This document shows positions 1 through 8,333 of a DNA stretch of 64,000 bases, in pieces. The notes below the pieces were generated by a model, which was given only the letters and a program-made list of their open reading frames with translations, ran no database searches and was not told the DNA's origin. Each line of letters opens with the position of its first letter. Within the stretch, counting starts at the first letter, position 1. The position numbers and the translations under genes are program-made. This DNA is from Roseovarius mucosus DSM 17069 (GTDB lineage Bacteria > Pseudomonadota > Alphaproteobacteria > Rhodobacterales > Rhodobacteraceae), in NCBI RefSeq assembly GCF_000768555.3, contig NZ_KN293990.1, positions 1-64,000 on the forward strand, written 5' to 3'.

Positions 1-148
1 GGAAGTGAATCATGTTCTCATAACCGCGTCGAGGGCCGACTTTTTCAGCAGCCTGTTAAGGCTCTGCGCAGCATCCTCCAATGCCCTGAGGTCCGCAGTG
101 CGGGACGAAGCTGACGCTGGCCTATCCGCAGAAGTGCATCCCGAGCAC

Positions 149-1051
149 TCAGGCGACGGCATTCGCGATGCGTATGTCCCTCCCAGGAGGTGCATCGAAA
201 AGACGGCCGTATTCCCGAGTGAACTGCGTCACGCTAGCGTAACCGACCGTGTGGGCTGCCTGCGCGATCTTCGCGCCCTCTGCCAGCATGAGCCGCCTCG
301 CTTCAATCAGGCGAAGCTGCTTCTGGAACTGGAGAGGCGAAAGGGTCGTGATGGCGCGGAAGTGCTTGTGGAACGCGGGCTCACTCATTGCGGCGGCCTC
401 CGCGAGTTCCTCGACCCTGATCGGACGGGCGTACTCCCGCCGCAGGATATCGACCGCGCGCGCGATCCGTCCCGCGTGGCTGTCCGGCACCCCGAGCGCA
501 GCGATGGCGGGGCCGTGAACCCCCATGAGAAGCCAGTAATGCAGCTCGCGCAGCAGGCCGTCGGCAAGGACCGAGAGGGCCTCGGGCCGATCCAGCAGGC
601 GCGCAAGTCGAAGGGAGGCATCGATGACCTCTGTGTCAATCGGCTCCACCCTCACGGGCGGCGCTTTACCCGACCGCACGGAGACGGCCGAGCGCAATGC
701 TCGCAGGATCGCGGGGTCGAGTTCGAGCACGAGCGCGTAGTAGGGTTCCGCGATGCTAGCGTGGGCGATCCGGCTGACTGTCGGGATATCCGCCGCGATG
801 ACCATCGCCTCCCCCGGCGCATATTCGAAGCTCGCGCCCAGCGTCGTCACACGCTTCCTTCCCTGCAGCAGCATGGCGATCACGGGCTTCTGGACGGCAA
901 CCATCAGCTCTCCCGGGTGCAGGGCACGCACTACGGACAGGCCTCGGGCCGGAGTCGGCGCCGAACCGTCGGGCCCGGCATTGGCGTCGGCGAACCGGCG
1001 GCAATGGACGAGCAACTGAGCAAGGGGCGAACTGCTTTGGGCAATGGTCAT
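149..1051 (-). CDS. AraC family transcriptional regulator
   Basis: A 300-residue regulator with the two-part layout of the AraC_N/HTH_18 family. The N-terminal half is a cupin-like effector domain (segments around HPGELMVAVQKPVIAMLLQGRKR and FEYAPGEAMVIAADIP). The last ~100 residues carry two helix-turn-helix motifs (VEELAEAAAMSEPAFHKHFRAITTLSP; KIAQAAHTVGYASVTQFTREYGRLF). The frame is open further upstream, but the start at 1051 (MTIAQSSSP) fits the usual length of the family. It is divergent from the oxidoreductase gene at 1192 with ~140 bp between, so it probably controls that neighbour. The inducer cannot be read from the sequence. Confidence 0.9.
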   Translation of the reverse strand: MTIAQSSSPLAQLLVHCRRFADANAGPDGSAPTPARGLSVVRALHPGELMVAVQKPVIAMLLQGRKRVTTLGASFEYAPGEAMVIAADIPTVSRIAHASIAEPYYALVLELDPAILRALRSAVSVRSGKAPPVRVEPIDTEVIDASLRLARLLDRPEALSVLADGLLRELHYWLLMGVHGPAIAALGVPDSHAGRIARAVDILRREYARPIRVEELAEAAAMSEPAFHKHFRAITTLSPLQFQKQLRLIEARRLMLAEGAKIAQAAHTVGYASVTQFTREYGRLFDAPPGRDIRIANAVA

Positions 1052-1191
1052 GCAATATCTTATGTTCTGGATTGGCCTGCCGGGGAAGGGAATAATGGAA
1101 ACAGGCAAGTCTTGGCGAGGTTCAGGCAACTACAAGCGCCGGCGCACTTTTATTTCAGAGTGACACCATGACACCCTGAAAGGACACTCCC

Positions 1192-1947
1192 ATGAGCAAG
1201 ATCGCTCTCGTCACCGGCGCCAATCGCGGCCTCGGTCGCAACACCGCTCTCGCCATCGCCAAAAGCGGCGGCGACGTCATCGTCACCTATCGCTCGAACG
1301 CCGGGCAAGCACAGGAGGTCGTGACCCTCATCCGCGAGATGGGGCGCCAGGCCGTGGCGCTGCCCCTCGACGTTGCCGACACCGCAAGTATTCCGGCCTT
1401 CGTCGAAAGCCTGCGCTCGGAGTTGCGCAACACTTGGGGCCGCGACAGCTTCGATCATCTAGTCAACAATGCCGGGCATGGCGAATTCGCCCTGATCGAT
1501 GAGACCACCGAAGCGCAGTTCGATGGCCTGTTCGCAGTCCATGTGAAGGGCGTCTTCTTCCTCGCTAAAGCCCTTCTGCCGCACCTGGCCGACGGCGGGC
1601 GGATCGTGAATCTTTCGTCCGGCCTGACGCGGATCTCCTTCCCCGGCTTCGCGGCCTATTCGGCGGCAAAGGCGGCGGTCGAGATGCTCACGGTTTACAT
1701 GGCGCGGGAATTCGGAGCGCGGGGCATCGCGGTAAACACGGTTGCTCCGGGTGCCATCGAAACTGATTTCGGCGGCGGTCTGGTCCGCGACAATGCCGAG
1801 GTGAACGCTCAGTTCGCGGGGATGACGGCGCTCGGCCGCGTCGGGCTGCCGGACGACATCGGTCCGATGATCGCCAGCCTTCTGCGGGACGACAATCGCT
1901 GGGTGACTGCACAGCGCATTGAGGTGTCGGGCGGCCAGACGATCTGA
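1192..1947 (+). CDS. SDR family NAD(P)-dependent oxidoreductase
   Basis: A 251-residue classical short-chain dehydrogenase/reductase. It has the Rossmann motif TGANRGLG (residues 8-15), the structural NNAG (92-95), a catalytic Ser at 142/143 and the YxxxK pair Tyr156/Lys160, and ends with the usual IEVSGGQTI. Arg34 after the second strand (VTYRS) suggests NADP(H) preference. An AGGA ribosome site lies just before the ATG. It is divergent from the AraC regulator, an arrangement common for stress-induced oxidoreductases. The substrate is unknown. Confidence 0.93.
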   Translation: MSKIALVTGANRGLGRNTALAIAKSGGDVIVTYRSNAGQAQEVVTLIREMGRQAVALPLDVADTASIPAFVESLRSELRNTWGRDSFDHLVNNAGHGEFALIDETTEAQFDGLFAVHVKGVFFLAKALLPHLADGGRIVNLSSGLTRISFPGFAAYSAAKAAVEMLTVYMAREFGARGIAVNTVAPGAIETDFGGGLVRDNAEVNAQFAGMTALGRVGLPDDIGPMIASLLRDDNRWVTAQRIEVSGGQTI

Positions 1948-2270
1948 TCACCCTGCATGACGCGCCGGCTCCCTCGGCGCGTCATTTCATTGGCCGATCT
2001 ATGTTGCGAGAGTGGAGCGTGACGGGCCGCGCCTCGCCCCCGTTGGGCTCAAAGCGATCATGCGGCGCTGCGGCGGGCCGCATGACCGGCTCGGCGGTGC
2101 CGCAAGACGCTCGCGGCCCTCTCCGGACGTTCGCCTGGACCACCAACCCCGCGGCGCAGCTTCTCCAAACCGGACATTCACAGGACCGCGCTGCATCGCG
2201 TAGGAGCCAGAGGTCCTCAGTGCGAAACGCAGCGCCACATCGTTGCGGTTGCTCCAAATTTAGTTTGTGT
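1948..2270. other. Intergenic spacer, no gene seen
   Basis: About 320 bp between the SDR gene and the 3' end of the TIR/SLATT operon. Small open frames exist on both strands, but none has a recognisable domain or ribosome site. The base composition drops at about 2250, which may mark the edge of the transferred defence cassette. Confidence 0.5.
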
Positions 2271-3044
2271 TTATTTTCTGTCGAGCATATCGGCGTATGC
2301 CTCAAACATGAGGTGTGCTTCGGGCCACTTATCATCGATTGTAAGCAATGCTTCTAGCACATGATGATCGCCTTCCCGTTTAGCCTTTGACATTGCCCAG
2401 AGAAGGTAATCCAAAGTAATCGGGCTTCCCGCTGCTTCAAACGCATATGTATTATTGATTGGAGCGTGAGATGGAAACCTCGCATTTTGCACTTCAATCT
2501 TCTCTCGAAGTTGCTCTGACTTAGCTCGTAAAGAAGCCGCTTCTGCTCGCGCAGCGGCAGCTTGATGCGCGGCGACAGTTTCTTGAGCTGCGGCCAGCTG
2601 CGCCTTAAGTGCATGCAATTCTTCTTGAGTTGGGCGGGGCGGAACTTCAATTGGGCCAAGAGCTCTGAGTAGGGCTTCTAGGGAAGCTCCGTACTGATCC
2701 TCATTTCTAAAATCTCCATAAAGCTTTCCTTTAAGAAAACCAGGAAGCGGCACATCCTCAAGAAGCAATGGCAGGACAACTACCCGCTGTTCATCAATCT
2801 CTCGATTTGATGCAATATCTAGCTCTCGCTGCACCCAAGCACTTTCAATCGATACGCCCGAGAGAAGAGCGCAAACATGGTCCACTTGATCAAGGCCATC
2901 TCTGATTTTCTCAATCAATGAATCACCGATGTTGATTTCGGCCTCATCAATCCAAACTGTATGCCCATTCGCTCGAAGGTCAGCGGCGAGCTTCCTAGCA
3001 AAGGGTTTGTCAGGATGCGAGTGGCTAAGGAAAACGTAAGACAT
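2271..3044 (-). CDS. TIR domain protein with coiled-coil and C-terminal domain
   Basis: A 257-residue protein. Residues 1-135 form a TIR domain: the first strand and box 1 (YVFLSHSHPDKPFARKLAADL), HTVWIDEAEINIGDSL, and the putative catalytic glutamate E74 in SAWVQRELDIAS, the position used by NAD-cleaving TIRs. Residues ~140-190 are an Ala/Gln/Glu-rich coiled coil. Residues 195-257 form a small helical C-terminus that I do not recognise. It is the last gene of a minus-strand operon behind a ThsB-like TIR gene and a SLATT membrane protein. I infer an NAD-hydrolysing or NAD-product-sensing role in antiphage signalling. Its lower GC than the flanking genes points to transfer. Confidence 0.8.
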   Translation of the reverse strand: MSYVFLSHSHPDKPFARKLAADLRANGHTVWIDEAEINIGDSLIEKIRDGLDQVDHVCALLSGVSIESAWVQRELDIASNREIDEQRVVVLPLLLEDVPLPGFLKGKLYGDFRNEDQYGASLEALLRALGPIEVPPRPTQEELHALKAQLAAAQETVAAHQAAAARAEAASLRAKSEQLREKIEVQNARFPSHAPINNTYAFEAAGSPITLDYLLWAMSKAKREGDHHVLEALLTIDDKWPEAHLMFEAYADMLDRK

Positions 3045-3122
3045 GTTGCGCTTCGTCGGTCTTTGACCGGCCCTCCGTATGAAAATAATTTGGCGCCGTA
3101 TCCGCCACCGCGCATCGCTCTA

Positions 3123-3989
3123 CTACGCTTGCTGCCGCGCGACCCACTGGGTGTGTTCTCGCGAGAAGGCCTGCTCCGCATCGTTTACGAACTCAGAAAA
3201 ATTCTCCTCCTCATTTATTTCCTCGACACGATTCTGAATTATTCCGATTTCGTGAGCGGTAAGAGTGTATGAGGAGGCTAGTTCATTGAACTTTTTGATC
3301 TGCGTCCAGCCAATGAAAGAAGAGGCCATGACAATCACCGGCTCGATGGGCCAGAGTTCCCAATTCGGGTATTCCACTCGGGTAAGCGCCAGACCAATGG
3401 CGACCGCGTACGCTGCGATGCCCAGAAACATCCATCGCTTGCTCGCTCGCTTGTTGGCACCGGCCTTCGCCGCATACCATTTTCGCTGATCCTTGATCCG
3501 ATGCTCTAAATAGAACACTTTCCGCTGCTCAAGATTAAGCGAACGAACTTCTTCCATGCTTGCCGGGATTTGTTGTTTAGCAGCGCTGTCAGGCGGCATC
3601 TTGTCACCAATGAAGCGATTGGCCTTTAAAATGGCCAGAAGATGTTCCCTGAACTCCCCTCTCGGTATAGTGATGGAGTCCGCATCCTCGAATGGGCTGG
3701 ACCTCATCACAAAGCGCCACGACGAGGTCTTAATCGACTCCGCTAGCGCTCTTCCTCGATACCAATCTTGCTCAGGTTTCATCCAACTCCGACAGATGAG
3801 GACGCCTAACGAAGCAAGGAGAACAACCGCATAAACGATGAAGAAGGTGGGTTCCTTGCTCCAATTCATCGAAAGAACTGCAGCTAAGAACAGCAGAGCG
3901 TATTCAATTCGAATCAGAGAAAGATAGGTGGATTGCGACTTGGCGGACAAGTCGCCGGCAGTCTCGTACAGCGCCGGATACTCAAACAT
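3123..3989 (-). CDS. SLATT/DUF4231-type membrane effector
   Basis: A 288-residue protein with four hydrophobic segments: two near the N-terminus (IEYALLFLAAVLSM; FFIVYAVVLLASLGVLICRS) and two near residues 185-225 (WMFLGIAAYAVAIGLAL; PVIVMASSFIGW). After the second helix it has WYRGRALAESIKTSSWRFVMR, and at the C-terminus FVNDAEQAFSREHTQWVARQ; both are hallmarks of SLATT/DUF4231 proteins. SLATT proteins are predicted pore-forming effectors of nucleotide-signalling defence systems. The gene starts 3 nt after the ThsB-like gene, and the second TIR gene follows after 78 nt. I infer that it is the membrane-disrupting effector of the operon. Confidence 0.72.
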   Translation of the reverse strand: MFEYPALYETAGDLSAKSQSTYLSLIRIEYALLFLAAVLSMNWSKEPTFFIVYAVVLLASLGVLICRSWMKPEQDWYRGRALAESIKTSSWRFVMRSSPFEDADSITIPRGEFREHLLAILKANRFIGDKMPPDSAAKQQIPASMEEVRSLNLEQRKVFYLEHRIKDQRKWYAAKAGANKRASKRWMFLGIAAYAVAIGLALTRVEYPNWELWPIEPVIVMASSFIGWTQIKKFNELASSYTLTAHEIGIIQNRVEEINEEENFSEFVNDAEQAFSREHTQWVARQQA

Positions 3990-3992
3990 AAT

Positions 3993-4403
3993 CTAGGGCA
4001 CCAGACGGCGGATTGCAGACACAATAGAGGCCGAGTTCCATGCCACCATCTCATCCGCGCAGTTAACGACCGACTGAGGAGTGCGCTGCTCTCCCCAGCG
4101 TTTTATCCCGAGAATTGGTTTGCCGATTTTCTTTGCGAAATCCATTTCGTATTGAATCCAGTCACTGTGGTTTACATACATGCCGGAGACTATCACTACG
4201 CACTGAACTGGCCGAATTTGGCGCTTCATCTGCTCGCCTAATTCTTCAGAACTCATGCCCACGAAGGCTTTGTCCTCGGGTACAGAGTAGTTGGACCACT
4301 TGAAATTTTGTGCATCGTTCAGAAACTTGACGGCCCTCGTGTAGCGGTCACTGTATTTCCAAGCATGGCTGATGAAGAGCTTATGGTCGTGTAGGTAAGG
4401 CAT
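3993..4403 (-). CDS. ThsB-like TIR (DUF1863-type) protein
   Basis: A 136-residue protein that is entirely one TIR-like domain of the MTH538/DUF1863 type, the type found in Thoeris ThsB. It has HKLFISHAWKYSDRYTRAVKFL, FKWSNYSVPEDKAF, a hydrophobic strand CVVIVSGMY, and a conserved glutamate E86 in DWIQYEMDFA. In Thoeris, ThsB makes a cyclic ADP-ribose isomer after phage detection. It is the first gene of the operon, with a strong AAGGAGG ribosome site. No ThsA (SIR2-SLOG) gene is nearby; the SLATT membrane protein occupies the effector position. The TIR assignment is secure; the signalling role is inferred. Confidence 0.82.
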   Translation of the reverse strand: MPYLHDHKLFISHAWKYSDRYTRAVKFLNDAQNFKWSNYSVPEDKAFVGMSSEELGEQMKRQIRPVQCVVIVSGMYVNHSDWIQYEMDFAKKIGKPILGIKRWGEQRTPQSVVNCADEMVAWNSASIVSAIRRLVP

Positions 4404-4910
4404 TGAGTCCTCCTTCTCGCGTTACTCTATGTCAGCATTACTGACGCGCCAAGTGCGAGTCGGGCTGGGACGGGAATGATAAGCGTACATGTTACCCCGA
4501 TTCAGTCGACAGTGGGAACGCTGGCCTTTCCCCTTGTCCCGTTCCTGCCAACATCCACGCGGAAAGCCAAGGTTTTCCGCTCAACACGTCGATGGTTGAC
4601 CATCAATCTTTGCATGTCATACGCAACGCCCTCCCATTGAGATGAGGAGACCTCTTTGAACAAAGGTCATGTCCGCAGCTGCTGACCAGGTCACCGGCTC
4701 GCCGGCTTTCCAATCTTCTGTGATTGGAATCGAGCAGTAAAATATGGCCAAAGCGGACATCCGTTGATCCTGCGGAGAACGACCACTTCCCGCCCTTGAT
4801 TCCGATGATTACGTAAGGTCGTTCGACCTCCTTCCAGGTCCCATTGTGATCGAAACTCGATTGATAATAGACAATTATCACCATACGATCGTCGAAACTA
4901 AGGAGCAGAC
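4404..4910. other. Divergent intergenic region between two defence operons
   Basis: About 500 bp between the minus-strand TIR operon and the plus-strand HigA-methyltransferase operon, holding the promoters of both. A minus-strand frame (4603 to ~4900) contains a stretch around HNGTWKEVERPYVIIGIKG that looks like a fragment of a larger protein, but it has no good start, runs through the higA promoter and ends in low-complexity sequence. No HigB-type toxin frame was found on the plus strand. Confidence 0.45.
4863..4879. promoter_or_regulatory. Palindromic operator candidate upstream of higA-like gene
   Basis: The perfect inverted repeat GATAAT-N5-ATTATC is centred ~40 nt before the GTG start at 4911, in an AT-rich stretch that can also supply a -10 element. 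HigA-type regulators bind such short palindromes at their own promoter, so autoregulation of the five-gene operon is likely. An AAGGAG ribosome site follows at about 4899. Confidence 0.45.
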
Positions 4911-5189
4911 GTGACCCATCCCGGAATCCTTGTTCGCCAAGAATGCCTTGACCCCAACGGCCTCTCCGTGACCGACGCCGCACAGGTGCTCGGGTGCAAC
5001 CGTCAGACCCTCAGCAACCTCCTGAACGGGCGATCCGGCATCTCTCCAGAGATGGCGCTGCGCCTTGAGAAGGCGTTCGGCACCTCCGCCCGCTCCTGGA
5101 TGGAACGACAAATGAACCACGAGCTGGAAACGGTCATGGCGCGCGCCCATGAGATCGAAGTCCAGCCATTTACGAGGCAGACCCCATGA
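4911..5189 (+). CDS. HigA family HTH regulator/antitoxin (no HigB partner)
   Basis: A 92-residue XRE-type protein of the HigA subfamily: HPGILVRQECLDPNGLSVTDAAQVLGCNRQTLSNLLNGRSGISPEMALRLEKAFG is its helix-turn-helix core. GTG start with AAGGAG 6-7 nt upstream. There is no HigB toxin gene on either side. Instead its stop overlaps the methyltransferase start (ATGA at 5186-5189), so it is translationally coupled to a restriction-like operon. I infer that it is a controller (C-protein-like) repressor of that operon, not part of a classical toxin-antitoxin pair. Confidence 0.85.
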   Translation: MTHPGILVRQECLDPNGLSVTDAAQVLGCNRQTLSNLLNGRSGISPEMALRLEKAFGTSARSWMERQMNHELETVMARAHEIEVQPFTRQTP

Positions 5190-7918
5190 ACCCCGTTGAA
5201 ATCGAGCAGGCCATTTCCGACCTCGCCGAAACCCCCTTTGATGCGGCCGAATTTCCATTTGCCTTCCTTGAGGCCTTCGGGCGCAAGGCGACCGAGATCA
5301 AGAAGCTGCGCAAGGGCGACACCAACAAGTCGGACCTGGGCGGAGTTCTGCAACGCAACAACATCCACATGGCAACCTGCGCGCCGGGTGAGGTCTCCCA
5401 GACCCTCGCCGCACTGAAGGACAGCCCTGCCACGACCAAACACAAGGCCAAGTTCATACTCGCGACAGACGGCCAGACCTTCGAGGCCGAGGATCTGATC
5501 GGCGGCGACACCGTGGCCTGCGCCTACAAGGACTTCCCCGACAGCTTTGGCGTCTTCCTTCCCCTCGCAGGCATCTCGACCGTCAAGCAGATCAAGGAAA
5601 GCGCCTTTGACATCAAGGCGACGGGCCGCCTGAACCGCCTCTATGTTGAGCTGCTGAAGGACAACCCCGATTGGGGCAAGGCCGAGCGTCGGCACGACAT
5701 GAACCACTTTATGGCGCGGCTGATCTTCTGCTTCTTCGCGGAAGATACCGACATCTTCACCACCGCCGACCTGTTCACCGGCACGATCGACCGCATGTCG
5801 AACCGCGACGGCACCAACACGCATGAGGTCATCAGCGAAATTTTCCGCGCGATGAACGTAGCCACCAAGGACCGCGCCAGCGCAAACCTGCCCCGTTGGG
5901 CCGATGCCTTCCCCTATGTGAACGGCGGCCTGTTCTCCGGCTCGACCGAGGTGCCGCGCTTCTCCAAGATCGCACAGCGCTATCTCAGCCATATCGGCGG
6001 GCTGGACTGGACCAAGATCAACCCCGACATTTTCGGCTCGATGATCCAGGCGGTCGCGGATGAGGGCGAACGCTCTGTCCTCGGGATGCACTACACCTCT
6101 GTGCCGAACATCCTGAAGGTGCTGAACCCGCTCTTCCTCGATGATCTGAACGCGGCGCTGGAGGAGGCAGGCGACAACGCCCGTAAGCTGCTGAACCTGC
6201 GGTACCGCATCGCCAAGATCCGGGTGTTCGATCCAGCCTGCGGGTCGGGCAACTTCCTTGTCATCGCCTACAAGCAGCTTCGCTCGATCGAGGCCGAGAT
6301 CAACCGCCGTCGGGGCGAAGCCGATCGCAAGACGGACATTCCCCTGACCAACTTCCGCGGCATCGAGATCCGGGATTTCTCGGCCGAGATCGCACGCCTG
6401 GCGCTGATCATCGCGGAATACCAGTGCGACGTGACCTATCGCGGTCAGAAGGAAGCGCTGGCCGAGTTCCTGCCGTTGGACAGTCAGAACTGGATCACCT
6501 GCGGCAACGCTCTGCGGCTAGACTGGCTGTCGATTTGCCCGCCCACGGGGACAGGCGTGAAGTTCCAATCCGAAGATCTGTTTCAGACGCCTTTGGATCA
6601 GGCTCAGATCGACTTCGATAACGAGGGCGGGGAAACCTATATTTGCGGCAACCCTCCATACAAGGGCGCGAGGAAGCAGGAGCCATACGAGAAAAACGAT
6701 CTTGAGAGAACATTTAAGGGACATGCTGACTTCAAAGATGCTGACTATGTGACAGGGTGGTTTCTCAAGGCATTTGATTTTGTTTCGAAAACACCCGCTG
6801 CTTTCTCATTCGTTGCTACAAGTTCCATATGTCAGGGGGAGCAGGTCCAGTTCATATGGCCACGCATGTGGGCTGAAGGACAGGAGATACACTTCGCGCA
6901 TACTCCTTTCAAATGGCAGAACAATGCTACCGATAACGCTGGTGTTTACGTCGTAGTGGTGGGTGGCCGTAGAAAAGGTTCGGGGCAGAAGTTCATCTAC
7001 GAGGATGACACGAAGAGATCTGTGGGCAATATCTCGCCTTATTTGACGGCGGGCGAGAACGTTGTTGTTCGATCAGCAGATCGTCCAATCTCCCAGCATC
7101 TATCAAAAATGATAATGGGAAATATGGCTAGGGATGACGGCCATTTAATTCTGTCACCAGACGAAGGGCGCGCCCTACTAGAGGCAGAACCGTCGGCCGA
7201 AGCTTTTTTGGTTCCATTGTTGGGAACCAAGGAAATCGTGGGCGGAACATTCCGGTATGCTCTGCATCTAAAAGAGGCTACGCAGGAAACTTGGTCGAAA
7301 ATTCCTTCGATCGTAGAGCGAGTAGAACGAGTAAAATCATTCAGGATGTCTTCAAAAGCCAAGACGACCAATGGTTACGCGTCAGTTCCGTATCGTTTTG
7401 CTCAGTATTGCCATAGGAGCGAGCCTGCTTTGGCTTTTCCCTCTGTGACGCCGGAGGAGCGAAGCTTTACAACACCAATCCTAATTGCCTCTGATACGAT
7501 GGTCACGAACCTTGCTTATATCACCTATGGTTTTTCGATGTTTGAATTGTCACTTGCATCCTCCACAATGCATCTAGCGTGGGTTCGCGCGGTGTCCGGG
7601 CGTCATGGAACAGGTGTAAGATATACGCCATCAATTTCATTTCATACCTTCCCCGTCCCAAAGCTGACCGAGAAAAACCGTGAAGACCTGACCCGCTGTG
7701 CCGAAGACATCCTTCTGGCGCGCGAGGCGCATTTCCCGGCCACCATCGCGGACCTCTACGATCCTGAAAAGATGCCCGCCAACCTCCGCGCGGCCCATGA
7801 CCGCAACGACGAGACCCTGGAACGCATCTACATCGGCCGCCGCTTCAAGAACGACACCGAACGCCTCGAAAAACTCTTCGACATGTACACCAAGATGACG
7901 ACGAAGGTTCCGGCCTGA
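5186..7918 (+). CDS. MmeI-type class I DNA adenine methyltransferase
   Basis: A 910-residue N6-adenine DNA methyltransferase. The SAM motif DPACGSGNF is at residues 349-357 and the catalytic NPPY at 489-492. Residues 1-330 resemble the N-terminal/helical spacer of MmeI-like enzymes (MARLIFCFFAEDTDIF; VNGGLFSG; LGMHYTSVPNILKVLNPLFLDDL). The C-terminal ~400 residues hold the target recognition domain. No PD-(D/E)xK nuclease motif is obvious at the N-terminus, so cleavage is probably done by partners. The stretch from ~6650 to 7650 is visibly lower in GC than both flanks, as if the recognition domain had been replaced. It overlaps higA by 4 nt and is followed after 1 nt by the next gene. Confidence 0.9.
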   Translation: MNPVEIEQAISDLAETPFDAAEFPFAFLEAFGRKATEIKKLRKGDTNKSDLGGVLQRNNIHMATCAPGEVSQTLAALKDSPATTKHKAKFILATDGQTFEAEDLIGGDTVACAYKDFPDSFGVFLPLAGISTVKQIKESAFDIKATGRLNRLYVELLKDNPDWGKAERRHDMNHFMARLIFCFFAEDTDIFTTADLFTGTIDRMSNRDGTNTHEVISEIFRAMNVATKDRASANLPRWADAFPYVNGGLFSGSTEVPRFSKIAQRYLSHIGGLDWTKINPDIFGSMIQAVADEGERSVLGMHYTSVPNILKVLNPLFLDDLNAALEEAGDNARKLLNLRYRIAKIRVFDPACGSGNFLVIAYKQLRSIEAEINRRRGEADRKTDIPLTNFRGIEIRDFSAEIARLALIIAEYQCDVTYRGQKEALAEFLPLDSQNWITCGNALRLDWLSICPPTGTGVKFQSEDLFQTPLDQAQIDFDNEGGETYICGNPPYKGARKQEPYEKNDLERTFKGHADFKDADYVTGWFLKAFDFVSKTPAAFSFVATSSICQGEQVQFIWPRMWAEGQEIHFAHTPFKWQNNATDNAGVYVVVVGGRRKGSGQKFIYEDDTKRSVGNISPYLTAGENVVVRSADRPISQHLSKMIMGNMARDDGHLILSPDEGRALLEAEPSAEAFLVPLLGTKEIVGGTFRYALHLKEATQETWSKIPSIVERVERVKSFRMSSKAKTTNGYASVPYRFAQYCHRSEPALAFPSVTPEERSFTTPILIASDTMVTNLAYITYGFSMFELSLASSTMHLAWVRAVSGRHGTGVRYTPSISFHTFPVPKLTEKNREDLTRCAEDILLAREAHFPATIADLYDPEKMPANLRAAHDRNDETLERIYIGRRFKNDTERLEKLFDMYTKMTTKVPA

Positions 7919-7919
7919 G

Positions 7920-8333
7920 ATGTTCGCTCGTGTTCCCTACGCCGACCTCAACTCCCGACAGCGGGAAAACTACAACTTTCACAAGCTTGCGGCCCGCATG
8001 GCGGACTACGGGTTCAACTGCATTCGGCTGACGGATGATTGGCAGGGAGCCGATTTCATCGCGGTTCACGTTGACGGTGAAACCTTCCTCAAGGTGCAGT
8101 TGAAGGGGCGACTGGTCATCGACCGGAAGTACCTCGGCAAACAGATCTACGTCGCCTTTCTGCACGGCGATGAGGCCTATCTCTACGACCATGATGCCTT
8201 TGTTCGGCACCTGGAGACGAATGGACTGATCGGGGATGCCAGCGTGACCTGGCATGACAAAGGTTTCCGCAGTTGGCCCAGCCCGCCAGCATGGGCCATC
8301 ACCTATTTGCAAGACTACAGGATTTCCGCATGA
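7920..8333 (+). CDS. Small PD-(D/E)xK-like nuclease candidate
   Basis: A 137-residue protein between the methyltransferase and helicase genes. The N-terminal helix ENYNFHKLAARMADYGFNCIRL is followed by DDWQGADFIAVHVDGETFLKVQLKGR, which matches the order of a PD-(D/E)xK core: Asp in GAD, then a hydrophobic strand ending in QxK (a Gln variant seen in Mrr-type nucleases). It starts 1 nt after the methyltransferase stop, and its stop overlaps the helicase start (ATGA at 8330-8333). I infer a DNA cleavage or end-recognition subunit. The fold call rests on motif order only. Confidence 0.6.
   Translation: MFARVPYADLNSRQRENYNFHKLAARMADYGFNCIRLTDDWQGADFIAVHVDGETFLKVQLKGRLVIDRKYLGKQIYVAFLHGDEAYLYDHDAFVRHLETNGLIGDASVTWHDKGFRSWPSPPAWAITYLQDYRISA

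Noticed and set aside
4600-4910. A HigB toxin gene upstream of higA
   Set aside because: The three plus-strand frames contain stops and no RelE/HigB motifs.
4603-4983. A possible minus-strand gene upstream of higA
   Set aside because: Part of it looks protein-like (HNGTWKEVERPYVIIG), but it runs through the higA promoter, lacks a credible start and ends in poor sequence. At best it is a gene remnant.
5003-6091. A 362-codon minus-strand frame opposite higA and the methyltransferase
   Set aside because: It spans two real genes and has no domain or ribosome site.
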